Part shown: one piece after another, positions 45,120 to 54,124 of the stretch
How the letters are laid out: every line of letters starts with the position of its first letter
Position numbering within the stretch: position 1 is the stretch's first letter
Origin: an uncultured Eubacteriales bacterium
GTDB taxonomy: Bacteria; Bacillota; Clostridia; TANB77; CAG-508
Length of the DNA stretch: 64,000 bases
Assembly: GCA_905203305.1 (NCBI GenBank)
Contig: CAJKVH010000006.1
Location: 11,586-75,585 of the forward strand
Direction: 5' to 3'
The notes under the pieces: generated by a model
What the model saw: the letters and a program-made list of their open reading frames with translations, nothing else
Told to the model about the DNA's origin: nothing
Database searches by the model: none
Made by a program: the position numbers and the translations under genes

Positions 45120-45227
45120 ATGTTTCTAGAAATTTTATTATTTATATCATTATTTACTTTAATCAGAATGTTAGTAATTAAATTTTTATCAATAAAATTA
45201 ATAATAGAAATAAAAAATGATAAATAA
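45120..45227 (+). CDS. Small hydrophobic peptide
   Basis: 35 residues (MFLEILLFISLFTLIRMLVI and a basic end), essentially one membrane helix. ATG 45120 follows AAAGGAAAG, and a consensus promoter with a 0A box lies upstream, so expression at the onset of sporulation is plausible. No family recognised. The transcript could instead be a regulatory RNA. Confidence 0.4.
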   Translation: MFLEILLFISLFTLIRMLVIKFLSIKLIIEIKNDK

Positions 45228-45242
45228 AAAGTTATTAATCTT

Positions 45243-45436
45243 GTAGAGAAAATAAAACTCAATTTAATTAAATAAAATAAAATTAAATTAAATCTTTGAT
45301 GCCCCTTATAAAAAAAGATAAAATAAAAATTACCTCTATTATATTTACCACCAATAAATATAAAAAAATTGTAATTGCTTTTAACAATTACAATAAAAAA
45401 CTTAATTTAAATTTTCTACAATTTTATTTTCTCTAC
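45243..45436. repeat. Long-range inverted repeat in the walJ 3' intergenic region
   Basis: A perfect 15-bp inverted pair: GTAGAGAAAATAAAA (45243-45257) and its reverse complement (45422-45436), enclosing about 164 bp of AT-rich DNA. The enclosed part contains a smaller hairpin (TTGTAATTG near 45369 with CAATTACAA). I see no gene in this 220-bp interval (45228-45448). Confidence 0.55.
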
Positions 45437-45448
45437 AATTACTATAAA

Positions 45449-46238
45449 TTAAATATGTATCAATTTTCCAGGCTCATTTCTGCTTGCAATAGATAAATTA
45501 AAATCGTCCATTTTCGTATTATTGGAAATTAATTCATCAATTACAGTTTGATATGCAAGTTCTGGAAAATTACTTTCTTTACTTAAATGCCCTAAAATGG
45601 CATTTTTTAAACCAGATTTTATTAAATAGTTTATTGTTTGTCCAGCCATTTGATTAGATAGATGACCAGTAGGACCTGCAATTCTATTTTTTAATTTAAA
45701 TGGATATTTTGTGTATTTTAATACTTCTGGATCATAATTAGCTTCAAGAAGTATAAATTCACTACCATCTATATGTTTTACAATATTATTATTCATATGA
45801 CCAATATCTGTTGCAATACTGATTTTTTTATTGTTAGAAAACAGTGTGTATCCACAAGGATCAGCTGCGTCATGAGGTATTTCAAATGGAACGATATCAA
45901 TATCTCCAATTGAAAAATTTTCATCAATCGATATATTTTTTTTATTTATATCAGATATTTTGTCAGATTGTTTTGGCATTGCATCAAATGTTTTGGATGT
46001 AGCAAAAACAGGAATATTAAATTTTTTTGATAAATTTCCCACACTTTGAATATGATCTACATGTTCATGTGTAACTAAAACAGCGTCTAAGTCAGATCCA
46101 GAAACATCAAGTGTTCCGAAGTGCTTGTTCAATTTTTTTTAGGCTTACTCCTGCATCTATTAGGATTTTTGTGTTGTCTGTTTCTACAAATAAACAATTC
46201 CCACTACTTCCACTATATAAACTACAAAAATTTAACAT
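45449..46238 (-). CDS. WalJ/YycJ-like metallo-beta-lactamase-fold hydrolase, requiring a +1 frameshift at codon 41
   Basis: The start ATG 46238 gives LNFCSLYSGSSGNCLFVETD, the YycJ-type N-terminus, up to IEQAL, then CGG (46118-46116) and a TGA three codons on. Skipping the C gives GTLDVSGSDLDAVLVTHEHVDH with the HxHxDH metal motif, open to 45449. The joined product has 262 residues, the family's usual length. Further motifs are ATDIGHMNN and EANYDPEVL. In Bacillus the WalJ gene follows walRK and influences wall and DNA double-strand-break biology; here it lies next to murA. Without the shift only a 43-residue peptide results. Confidence 0.88.
46116..46118 (-). other. +1 frameshift site CGG (walJ-like)
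   Basis: Minus-strand frame 0 reads CTT CGG AAC ACT TGA; the conserved frame continues GGA ACA CTT GAT. Confidence 0.87.
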
Positions 46239-46285
46239 AAGTATTTCTTCCTTTTGTTTTATCATTTTGTTGTAATAAAGAAATA

Positions 46286-47548
46286 TTAATCTTCTTCAAC
46301 ACGTTTTATTTTAGCACCTAAATCACGGAATTTTTGTTCAATATTTTCATAACCTCTGTCTATGTATTCTAGGTTATAAATATCTGTTGTACCTTTTGCT
46401 ATAATTCCGGCAACTATAAGTGCTGCACCTGCACGTAAATCTGATGCGTATACAGGAGCACCTTTTAGCTCTTTTACACCTTCAAAAAATGCAGACTTTC
46501 CTTGAGCTGTTATTTTAGCTCCCATTTTATTAAGTTCTTCTGTATATTGGAATCTAGAATCCCAAATACTTTCATTTATTATACTTGTTCCATCAGCAAT
46601 TGATAAAATTACTCCCATTTGTGATTGCATATCAGTAGGAAATCCGGGATATGGAAGTGTTTTTATTACAGCTTTTGTAGGTCTCTTATTGCAAGATACA
46701 CGTATTGAATCACCATAATCTTCAACTATTCCACCAACTTCACAAATTTTTGCTGTTATTGCTTCTAAGTGTTTTGTTATGCAGTTTTTTAATAAAATAT
46801 TTCCTCTTGATGCAACAGCTGCAACCATGAATGTTCCGGCTTCAATTTGATCTGGTACGATAGAATATGTTGCATTTCCTTGTAGTTCTTTTACACCTGT
46901 TACTTTTATTGTATCAGTTCCAGCGCCTCTAATATTTGCTCCCATTGTATTTAAGAAGTTTGCAACATCAACTATATGAGGTTCTTTGGCAGCATTGTCT
47001 ATTATTGTAGTTCCTTCTGCTAATACACTTGCAAGCATGACATTAATTGTAGCTCCAACAGAAGAAATATCCATGTATATTGATGTTCCTTTTAGTTTTT
47101 TTGTTTTTGCTACAATTTTTCCTTGACCGATATCTACATTAGCACCTAATGCTTCAAATCCTTTTATATGTTGATCTATTGGTCTTGCTCCTAATTTGCA
47201 TCCACCAGGCATACCTACTGTCGCAGAACCTTTTCTACTAAGTAGACTACCTAATAAATAATATGATGCTCTAAATTTACTTGTTAAGTCTAAAGGAGCC
47301 TCTGTTGTTTCTATATTTTTCGAATCTATTGTTATTTCATTTGCAGAATTCCAATGTATTTTTGCACCTAATTTTTCAAGAATTTCACAATATATTTTTA
47401 CATCACTTATATTTGGTAAATTATTTATTGTACATGTTCCATTTATTAATAGTGCTGCTGGTAAAATTGCAACTGCTGCGTTTTTTGCACCACTTATTGT
47501 AACTTCACCTTTTAAAGGAGTTCCACCAGTTATTACTAATTTTTCCAA
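46286..47548 (-). CDS. murA: UDP-N-acetylglucosamine 1-carboxyvinyltransferase MurA
   Basis: First committed step of peptidoglycan synthesis: transfers enolpyruvate from PEP to UDP-GlcNAc. 420 residues with the N-terminal SGAKNAAVAILPAALL (Lys/Asn of the active site), the catalytic Cys loop MPGGCKLGARPIDQH, and the repeated inside-out alpha/beta barrel pattern (LPYPGFPTDMQSQMG). Start TTG 47548, with GGGGG upstream; MEKLVITGG is the usual N-terminus. Cys is present, so it should be fosfomycin-sensitive by family knowledge. Confidence 0.96.
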   Translation of the reverse strand: MEKLVITGGTPLKGEVTISGAKNAAVAILPAALLINGTCTINNLPNISDVKIYCEILEKLGAKIHWNSANEITIDSKNIETTEAPLDLTSKFRASYYLLGSLLSRKGSATVGMPGGCKLGARPIDQHIKGFEALGANVDIGQGKIVAKTKKLKGTSIYMDISSVGATINVMLASVLAEGTTIIDNAAKEPHIVDVANFLNTMGANIRGAGTDTIKVTGVKELQGNATYSIVPDQIEAGTFMVAAVASRGNILLKNCITKHLEAITAKICEVGGIVEDYGDSIRVSCNKRPTKAVIKTLPYPGFPTDMQSQMGVILSIADGTSIINESIWDSRFQYTEELNKMGAKITAQGKSAFFEGVKELKGAPVYASDLRAGAALIVAGIIAKGTTDIYNLEYIDRGYENIEQKFRDLGAKIKRVEED

Positions 47549-47642
47549 TTGTATACCCCCAAAATATTATATCTTTTAATTATAAATTTCTTTAGTAATA
47601 TATCATAAACTTTGAGTTTTTACAACCGTTTTTGTAAATATT

Positions 47643-48272
47643 TTAATTTTTGGCAGTTAGAAGATTATTTTTATTAAAAAGTTCGATTAATTTAAATTTT
47701 ATTTTTATAGATTGATCGTTTGCATCTGAAATTAATTTGTATTCTTCTTCATTTAATGTGCTTTCTAGTGTTTCTTTTGAATCTTCTGGAACAAAGCCAG
47801 ATGAAATGTCAATAAAACAAAGTGAAGGATAAAGAACACACCACCAGTTTTGACCATTTGAATTACCTAGTTGTATTTTTAATGCATCATAGTAACCTGC
47901 AGGAAATGAAATATCTCCATATTTTTTTGTTGGGAAATTAAAATTACCTATAGAAACTTTAGCTGTATAATCAAATCCATTATCTTTTATAGTTTTATTT
48001 GCAATATCTTCAAAGTCGGATAAGTGACATGATACTAAGTTTATTGTTTCTTCTTTTGATTTTGCATTTTCTGTTAGAGTTTTCATATAATTAATAATAT
48101 TATCTCTTACAATATATTTTAAATTTTGATCTTCTGCAGAATCACTATTTGCTATTACATGTAATCTAAATACACTTTTGGATAGGTCGCAAGATACAGC
48201 ATTTACATAACTAAAAGCACTAATAGAAACATATAAGAAAAATAATATACTTAAAATTATGAATTTTTTCAT
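47643..48272 (-). CDS. spoIIR: Stage II sporulation protein R (SpoIIR)
   Basis: Forespore-secreted signal that triggers processing of pro-sigma-E in the mother cell. 209 residues: signal peptide (FIILSILFFLYVSISAFSYVNA) and the family core (VFRLHVIANSDSAEDQNLKY and FPAGYYDALKIQLGNSNGQNWWCVLYPSLCFID). RBS GGAGG. Upstream of murA on the same strand. Forespore sigma-F control is expected from family knowledge; I did not identify a convincing sigma-F promoter. Confidence 0.95.
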   Translation of the reverse strand: MKKFIILSILFFLYVSISAFSYVNAVSCDLSKSVFRLHVIANSDSAEDQNLKYIVRDNIINYMKTLTENAKSKEETINLVSCHLSDFEDIANKTIKDNGFDYTAKVSIGNFNFPTKKYGDISFPAGYYDALKIQLGNSNGQNWWCVLYPSLCFIDISSGFVPEDSKETLESTLNEEEYKLISDANDQSIKIKFKLIELFNKNNLLTAKN

Positions 48273-48383
48273 AAGAATTCCTCCAATTACAAATTATTCA
48301 ATGTAATTATTTACAAAAATTAATAAAATATACAAAATTGTAAGGCGGTCGAAAAAAGTCGATGAAATTTAATTGAAATATTA

Positions 48384-48412
48384 TTGACATATTTTTGAAA
48401 TAATGGTAAAAT
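48384..48412 (+). promoter_or_regulatory. Promoter of the 148-residue ORF
   Basis: TTGACA (48384-48389), 17-bp spacer, TAAAAT (48407-48412). Confidence 0.65.
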
Positions 48413-48437
48413 TTTCCAAAACGAAAGGATGATGTTT

Positions 48438-48884
48438 ATGAATACAAAAGAGTCAAAAGTAAAGAAATACTGTTGCTTTTATGCAAGTGATTTTCATTTG
48501 GAAATGATACTTTTGCCATATATAAAAAACAACATATATAAAGATAAATTTATAATATTTACAGAAGAAAATTTATCAGATAGTATAAAGGTGTTATTGA
48601 ATAGAACAAATTTGAATTTAGAAGAAAAAAATTTGATGCTTAATTTAGATTGGAAAGAAAAGAACAAATTGGATATATCTAAGTATAAATTTGATGATCA
48701 TACAATAATAATAAATGGAAGTAGTGATTATATAGATAAGGTTAATAAAGAAATAAGAAGTAAAGAGCCTAAGAAAATAAATATAATAGATTGCTATAGT
48801 ATAAACGATAAAAATGTAGAATTAGGGCAAATTGAGGAGAAATATGATGGTATTTTGAATACAAGTAGGTCTAAAAAAATATAA
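48438..48884 (+). CDS. Unrecognised small soluble protein
   Basis: 148 residues from ATG 48438 (AAAGG 9-13 bases upstream; in-frame ATG 48429 also possible). No signal peptide or membrane helix. It begins with a Lys-rich end and YCCFYASDFHLEMILLPYIK, with alternating strand/helix patterns after that (DKFIIFTEENLSDSIKVLL, DHTIIINGSSDYIDKVNK), suggesting a small alpha/beta fold. It has its own promoter and is divergent from spoIIR. Function unknown. Confidence 0.65.
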   Translation: MNTKESKVKKYCCFYASDFHLEMILLPYIKNNIYKDKFIIFTEENLSDSIKVLLNRTNLNLEEKNLMLNLDWKEKNKLDISKYKFDDHTIIINGSSDYIDKVNKEIRSKEPKKINIIDCYSINDKNVELGQIEEKYDGILNTSRSKKI

Positions 48885-48901
48885 AAAAATGAATAAAAGT
48901 A

Positions 48902-48930
48902 TTGATAAAAATTAAAAAAAGGTGTATATA
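48902..48930 (+). promoter_or_regulatory. Promoter of the UDP-sugar pyrophosphorylase gene
   Basis: TTGATA (48902-48907), 17-bp spacer, TATATA (48925-48930). Confidence 0.5.
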
Positions 48931-49001
48931 ATAAAAATATAACTAAAATTTTATCTAATTCAATTAATACTAATTGATTTATTTTAGAAGGGAGAATGTA
49001 T

Positions 49002-50246
49002 ATGGAGTACAATATTGAAGAGATAAAACGTAAACTAAAAAAATATGGCCAAGAACATTTATTAAATTTTTATGATACTTTAGATGAAAAAAAGCAAAAA
49101 AGATTGCTAGAACAAATTGAAGGAATTGATTTTGATCTTATAAATAGCTTATATAATAAGACAAAAGATGGAATTAAACAAGAAGATGCTGATATTGAGC
49201 CAATAGAATTTATAGATAAATATAAATTAAATGATATGTATAAATATTATGAAGATATTGGTAAAAAAGCAATAAAAGCTGGTAAATTAGCAGCAGTTAC
49301 TATGGCTGGTGGACAAGGAACAAGACTTGGGCATAAAGGACCAAAAGGAACATTTGATATGGGATTAGATTCACATAAATCATTATTTGAATTATTATGT
49401 GATTATTTAAAATCTGAATCAAAAAAATATGGTGTTGATATACCATGGTTTATAATGACAAGTAGAGAAAACAATAAAGATACAGTTGAATTTTTCAAAA
49501 AGAATAAATATTTTGGTTATGAAAAAAATATCTATTTCTTTATACAAGGACAACTTCCAATGATTGATACAGAAGGAAAGATATTAATTGGAGAAGATGG
49601 ACTAATTAAAGAAGCAGCTGATGGTCATGGTGGGGTTTATGAATCACTTGTAAAGAGTGGTATGGTAGACAAGATGAAAGAATTAGGTGTTGAATGGGTA
49701 TTTATAGGTGGAGTTGATAACTGTTTAGTAAAAATGGTAGATCCTGTACTTATGGGAATAGCTATAGACAAAAAAGTTACAGCAGCTGGAAAATCAGTTG
49801 TAAAAGCTAACCCACAGGAAAAAGTTGGAGCATTTTGTAAGAAAAATGGAAAACCAAGTGTTGTTGAATACTCAGAAATAACAGACGAAATGGCTGAAGC
49901 GAGAGATGAAAATGGTGAATTGTTATATGGTGAATCACATATTTTATGTAATTTGTTTAATATTTCAGCAATTGAAAGAATGGGAAAAGAACCATTACCT
50001 TATCATTCAGCATTTAAAAAAGCAACTTATATTGATAAAGATGGAAACAAAGTAGTTCCAGATAGCCCTAATGCATATAAATTTGAAGCTTTCTTATTTG
50101 ATGCGTTTGGTGAAGTTGATGATATGGCAATATTAAGAGTAAAAAGAGAAGAAGAATTTGCACCAGTAAAAAATGCAGATTCAGCTGGAGTTGATTGCCC
50201 TAGCACAGCAAGAGAATTATATAATAATTTTTATAAGAAAAATTAA
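49002..50246 (+). CDS. UDPGP-family UDP-sugar pyrophosphorylase (UAP1-like)
   Basis: 414 residues from ATG 49002 (GAAGGGAG; in-frame ATG 48996 is too close to the RBS). The nucleotidyltransferase motif LAAVTMAGGQGTRLGHKGPK and the substrate motifs GHGGVYESL and FIGGVDNCLVKMVDP mark the eukaryote-like UDPGP family (UDP-GlcNAc/UDP-Glc pyrophosphorylases), not the bacterial GalU or GlmU type. It makes a UDP-sugar from UTP and a sugar-1-phosphate. The phosphoglucomutase encoded next would supply that substrate. Confidence 0.88.
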   Translation: MEYNIEEIKRKLKKYGQEHLLNFYDTLDEKKQKRLLEQIEGIDFDLINSLYNKTKDGIKQEDADIEPIEFIDKYKLNDMYKYYEDIGKKAIKAGKLAAVTMAGGQGTRLGHKGPKGTFDMGLDSHKSLFELLCDYLKSESKKYGVDIPWFIMTSRENNKDTVEFFKKNKYFGYEKNIYFFIQGQLPMIDTEGKILIGEDGLIKEAADGHGGVYESLVKSGMVDKMKELGVEWVFIGGVDNCLVKMVDPVLMGIAIDKKVTAAGKSVVKANPQEKVGAFCKKNGKPSVVEYSEITDEMAEARDENGELLYGESHILCNLFNISAIERMGKEPLPYHSAFKKATYIDKDGNKVVPDSPNAYKFEAFLFDAFGEVDDMAILRVKREEEFAPVKNADSAGVDCPSTARELYNNFYKKN

Positions 50247-50251
50247 TAAAA

Positions 50252-50288
50252 AAACAGAAAAATGTAAATCACATTTTTCTGTTTTATT
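50252..50288 (+). terminator. Terminator after the pyrophosphorylase gene
   Basis: Stem AACAGAAAAATGT / ACATTTTTCTGTT followed by T4 and further T. Confidence 0.85.
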
Positions 50289-50316
50289 TTATTATTCAAT
50301 AAAATAAACAAAAATA

Positions 50317-50345
50317 TTTACATCAAACGACTTTTGTGATATTAT
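50317..50345 (+). promoter_or_regulatory. Promoter of the phosphoglucomutase gene
   Basis: TTTACA (50317-50322), 17-bp spacer, TATTAT (50340-50345). Confidence 0.55.
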
Positions 50346-50372
50346 GACCTCAAAGAAAAGGAGGTAACCCAA

Positions 50373-52100
50373 ATGGATTATTTAAAAGAATATAAAAAAT
50401 GGTGTGAAAGTGATGAATTTGACGAAGCAACCAAACAAGAATTATTAAAAATAAAAGATAATGAAAAAGAAATAGAAGACAGATTCTATAAAGAACTAGA
50501 ATTTGGAACAGCAGGACTTAGGGGAATAATAGGTGCAGGAACTAATAGAATGAATAAATATGTTGTAGGAAAAGCAACACAAGGACTTGCAAATTATATT
50601 CTAAAAAGAGGAACAGAAAATAAAGGAGTTGCAATAAGTTTTGACTCAAGACATATGTCACCAGAATTTAGTACAGAAGCAGCTTTAGTTTTAAATGCAA
50701 ATGGTATAAAAACATACATATTTGATCATTTAAGACCAGTTCCAGAATTATCTTTTGCCGTAAGAGAATTAGGATGTACAGCTGGAATAATGATAACAGC
50801 AAGTCATAATAAGCCAGCATATAATGGATATAAAGTATATTGGGACGATGGATCACAAATAATTAGTCCAGTTGATAAAGATATAATGAATGAAGTAAAA
50901 GCAATTACAGACTATAAAGTAATAAAAGAAATACCAATTGAAGAAGCAAAAGAAAAAGGATTATACAACGTAATTGGAAAAGAAATAGATGATAAATATA
51001 TAAATGAACTAAAATCTAGAGTATTAAATCCTGAAATAGTTAGGGAAGAAGGAGAAAAGCTTAAAGTAGTTTATACACCACTTCATGGTGCTGGAAATGA
51101 AATGGTACAAAGAATATTAAAAGAAATAGGTTTAAAAAATGTATATGTTGTACCAGAACAAGAAAAACCAGATGGAGATTTCCCAACAGTTGATTATCCA
51201 AATCCAGAAGCTAAAGAAGCATTCAAAATGGCGTTAGACTTAGCAAAAGAAGTTGATGCAGATATTGTTTTAGCAAATGATCCAGATGCAGATAGATTAG
51301 GAATTTATGCAAAAGATAGTAAGACTGGATGTTATATGGATTACACAGGAAACATGTCAGCTTTATTAATTGCAGAATACAGATTATCTCAAATGAAAGA
51401 AAAAAATATTTTACCTGAAAATGGAATGTTTGTATCAACAATAGTATCTTCAAACCTTGCTAAAGCAATTGCAAAAGAATATAAGATGGACTTTAGAGAA
51501 GTTTTAACAGGATTCAAAAACATTGGTGAACAAATAAAAATTGAAGAACAAAAAGAAAATGGTAAAAAGTATGTATTTGGATTTGAAGAAAGTTATGGTT
51601 GCCTAATTGGTGATTATGCAAGAGATAAAGATGGAATTTCTGCAGTAATGAGCTTATGTGAAGCTGCATGCTATTATATGTCTAAAAATATGACATTATG
51701 GGATCAAATGATAAATATCTATGAAAAATATGGATATTACAAAGAAGGTCAAGTAGCAATTGTTCTTGAGGGTGCAGAAGGTGCTCAAAGAATTAAAGAT
51801 ATGATGGAAAATATGAGAAAACAATTACCAGAAAAAATTGGTAAATACAAAGTTTTAGAATTTAAAGACATAAAATTAGATATTGATAAAAACATGATTA
51901 CAGGTGAGGTTTCAAAAACAGGATTACCTACATCTAATGTTCTTTATTATGAACTTGAAAATGATGCATGGTGTTGTGTAAGACCATCTGGAACAGAACC
52001 AAAAATAAAATTATATATGGGTGTAAAAGCAGGTACAATGGAAAAAGCAGAATTAGATTTAGATGAATTAAAAGATGATATGAAAGCTTTAGTTAAATAA
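50373..52100 (+). CDS. Alpha-phosphoglucomutase/phosphomannomutase (PgcA type)
   Basis: Interconverts hexose 6- and 1-phosphates. 575 residues, the long Firmicute form. FGTAGLRGIIGAGTNRMN at the N-terminus, phosphoserine loop TASHNKPAYNGYKVYW, metal loop NDPDADRLG, sugar-binding GFEESYG and the phosphate-binding RPSGTEPKIK at the C-terminus are all intact. RBS AAAGGAGG. It makes glucose-1-phosphate for UDP-glucose and so for glycolipid synthesis, consistent with the glycosyltransferase at 57783. Confidence 0.94.
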   Translation: MDYLKEYKKWCESDEFDEATKQELLKIKDNEKEIEDRFYKELEFGTAGLRGIIGAGTNRMNKYVVGKATQGLANYILKRGTENKGVAISFDSRHMSPEFSTEAALVLNANGIKTYIFDHLRPVPELSFAVRELGCTAGIMITASHNKPAYNGYKVYWDDGSQIISPVDKDIMNEVKAITDYKVIKEIPIEEAKEKGLYNVIGKEIDDKYINELKSRVLNPEIVREEGEKLKVVYTPLHGAGNEMVQRILKEIGLKNVYVVPEQEKPDGDFPTVDYPNPEAKEAFKMALDLAKEVDADIVLANDPDADRLGIYAKDSKTGCYMDYTGNMSALLIAEYRLSQMKEKNILPENGMFVSTIVSSNLAKAIAKEYKMDFREVLTGFKNIGEQIKIEEQKENGKKYVFGFEESYGCLIGDYARDKDGISAVMSLCEAACYYMSKNMTLWDQMINIYEKYGYYKEGQVAIVLEGAEGAQRIKDMMENMRKQLPEKIGKYKVLEFKDIKLDIDKNMITGEVSKTGLPTSNVLYYELENDAWCCVRPSGTEPKIKLYMGVKAGTMEKAELDLDELKDDMKALVK

Positions 52101-52112
52101 TTATACCTAAGT

Positions 52113-52144
52113 GAACAGTTCCTTTACAGAACTGTTTATTTTTT
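52113..52144 (+). terminator. Terminator after the phosphoglucomutase gene
   Basis: Stem GAACAGTTC / GAACTGTTT with a T-rich tail. Confidence 0.8.
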
Positions 52145-52145
52145 A

Positions 52146-52174
52146 TTGACTTTTTAATGTAAAGTTGTTATAAT
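52146..52174 (+). promoter_or_regulatory. Promoter of tRNA-Arg
   Basis: TTGACT (52146-52151), 17-bp spacer, TATAAT (52169-52174), 13 bases before the tRNA. Confidence 0.75.
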
Positions 52175-52187
52175 CGTTCACAGTTAT

Positions 52188-52263
<76 letters not shown>

Positions 52264-52270
52264 AAATGAA

Positions 52271-52309
52271 GATACCTAATGTGATTTTTTTGCATTAGGT
52301 ATTTTTTTG
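52271..52309 (+). terminator. Terminator after tRNA-Arg
   Basis: Stem ATACCTAATG / CATTAGGTAT with T7. Confidence 0.88.
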
Positions 52310-52359
52310 TAACTATTTAAAATTATTTAGAATAAATTATAAAAATAGGAGTGAGTTGT

Positions 52360-53556
52360 ATGAAGAAATTTATGATATATTTTTTTATAATTTTACTTAT
52401 AATTTTTTTATTTATATTTTTATTTAGGGATAATTCGGAAAATTCAAATCTTGAAGAAAATATAATTCAAGAAAATGAGAAAAATATTGAGTTACAAGAA
52501 GTTGAGAGTGAAAGTTTTGAATTACAAGGAGAAATAGCCTATGAAGAGGGCAGATCAAATAAATGGAATATTGAAGCAAAAGGTAGTCCAAATTTAATAT
52601 ATATAAGTCAAATAGACAGCAGATGGAGAAATTACCCATATACTTCAAGTCAAAATGTTAATCAAACAATAGGTTCAAGTGGATGCGGAGTAGCTTCTTG
52701 TGCAATGATAATAAATGGTATTGTTGGAAATATTTCTGTAAAAGAATTAGCAGATACATTTGTGAAATTTGGTTATAGATCAAAAAATAGCGGAACATAT
52801 TGGTCAGCTAATAGAGCAATTGCAGATGAGTTTAATATAGAATATAAAGAAACTTCAAATTTTGACGTAATGGTGGAAATGCTAAAAAATAATAATAATT
52901 ATGTTATTTCATCAGTTGGGAATGGTTTATTTACAACAGGAGGACATTATATTGTTATTTACGGAATGGAAGGAGATTTATTAAAAATTTATGATCCATA
53001 TTTATATGATGGAAAATTTGATATTTCAACACGTAGAGGAAAAGTAGAAGTTAAAGGAAATACAGTATATTGTAGTAAACAAAATTTTAAAAAATATGCA
53101 AATTATAAAAGATTTTTTTGCTATAAAAATAATTTAAATAAAAGTAATGAGAAAAATGTTTCAAAAAATACAACCGTAAATAAATATGTTAATGTTCTGA
53201 CAAGGTTAAATATAAGAAGTGGAAATGGAACAAGCTATAAAATTATTGGAAAGTTAAACAATGGTAAAATGGTTACGGTTTATGAAACTAGGGGCAATTG
53301 GAGCAGAATTGGAGATAACATGTGGGTGTGTTCTGATTATTTGAAAGATAATATTAAGATTAATACTGCTGGGAAATATAAAATCTTAAAATCAAGAACA
53401 TATTTATATTCAAAATCAAATTTATCTGGCGTAAAATATACCTATTTGGCTAATACAAAAGTAAGAATAATAAAAAATATAAATAATAATATTGATTATG
53501 TTTATGTTGTAAAAACCGGGAGATATGCTTACGTTAATAGGAATAAATATAAATAA
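52360..53556 (+). CDS. Exported C39-like peptidase with C-terminal SH3 domains
   Basis: 398 residues from ATG 52360 (AGGAG 8 bases upstream; GTG 52351 overlaps the RBS). N-terminal membrane helix (FMIYFFIILLIIFLFIFLF), acidic linker, peptidase_C39_2-like domain (about 85-230) with Cys in SSGCGVASCAMI, His in GGHYIVIYGM and Asp in KIYDPY. A bacterial SH3 domain follows (about 275-325: LTRLNIRSGNGTSYKIIGKL), then a weaker repeat. SH3 domains usually bind wall. Likely a wall-associated peptidase or amidase; it resembles the C39-like protein of the secretion-like locus. Confidence 0.75.
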   Translation: MKKFMIYFFIILLIIFLFIFLFRDNSENSNLEENIIQENEKNIELQEVESESFELQGEIAYEEGRSNKWNIEAKGSPNLIYISQIDSRWRNYPYTSSQNVNQTIGSSGCGVASCAMIINGIVGNISVKELADTFVKFGYRSKNSGTYWSANRAIADEFNIEYKETSNFDVMVEMLKNNNNYVISSVGNGLFTTGGHYIVIYGMEGDLLKIYDPYLYDGKFDISTRRGKVEVKGNTVYCSKQNFKKYANYKRFFCYKNNLNKSNEKNVSKNTTVNKYVNVLTRLNIRSGNGTSYKIIGKLNNGKMVTVYETRGNWSRIGDNMWVCSDYLKDNIKINTAGKYKILKSRTYLYSKSNLSGVKYTYLANTKVRIIKNINNNIDYVYVVKTGRYAYVNRNKYK

Positions 53557-53563
53557 TACTAAA

Positions 53564-53592
53564 TTGACATTTTTACGTGATATTGTTATAAT
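53564..53592 (+). promoter_or_regulatory. Promoter of tadA
   Basis: TTGACA (53564-53569), 17-bp spacer, TATAAT (53587-53592): a perfect consensus. Confidence 0.8.
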
Positions 53593-53620
53593 TACAGCAA
53601 ATTAGTCTTAAGGAGAAAAA

Positions 53621-54106
53621 ATGCAAGAAAAAGAAAAATTTATGAAACAAGCCTTAAAAGAGGCTAAAAAGGCATACGAAAAATTAGAAGTTCCAGTAGG
53701 TGCAGTTATAGTAAAGGATGGAAAAGTAATTGCAAGAGCACATAATCAAAAAGAAACTAAATTTGATACAACAAAACATGCTGAAATTTTAGCTATTCAA
53801 AAGGCAAGCAAAAAATTAGGTTCGTGGAGATTAATTGATTGTGATATGTATGTGACTTTAGAGCCTTGTTCAATGTGTGCAGGTGCGATAATAAATTCAA
53901 GAATAAAAAATGTATATATTGGCGCATCAGACGAAAAGACTGGAGCAGTTGGATCTGTACTTAATTTATTTGAAGATTATAAATTTAATCATATTGTAAA
54001 TTTTGAAAAGGGGATTTTAGAGGATGATTGTAAAAAGGTTTTACAGGATTTTTTTAAAGAACTAAGAAAAATAAAAACAAAAGATAAAACTCTAAAAAAA
54101 GTTTAA
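53621..54106 (+). CDS. tadA: tRNA-specific adenosine deaminase TadA
   Basis: Deaminates A34 to inosine in tRNA-Arg(ACG), so that one tRNA reads CGU, CGC and CGA, but not CGG. 161 residues with the zinc/catalytic motifs HAEI (proton shuttle Glu) and PCSMCAGAI, and N-terminal AKKAYEKLEVPVGAVIVKDG. Start ATG 53621, four bases after the end of AAGGAG in a leader of about 20 bases. Its presence bears on how this cell reads the CGN box. Confidence 0.95.
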   Translation: MQEKEKFMKQALKEAKKAYEKLEVPVGAVIVKDGKVIARAHNQKETKFDTTKHAEILAIQKASKKLGSWRLIDCDMYVTLEPCSMCAGAIINSRIKNVYIGASDEKTGAVGSVLNLFEDYKFNHIVNFEKGILEDDCKKVLQDFFKELRKIKTKDKTLKKV

Positions 54107-54124
54107 GTCTGTTAGGAGGAATTA

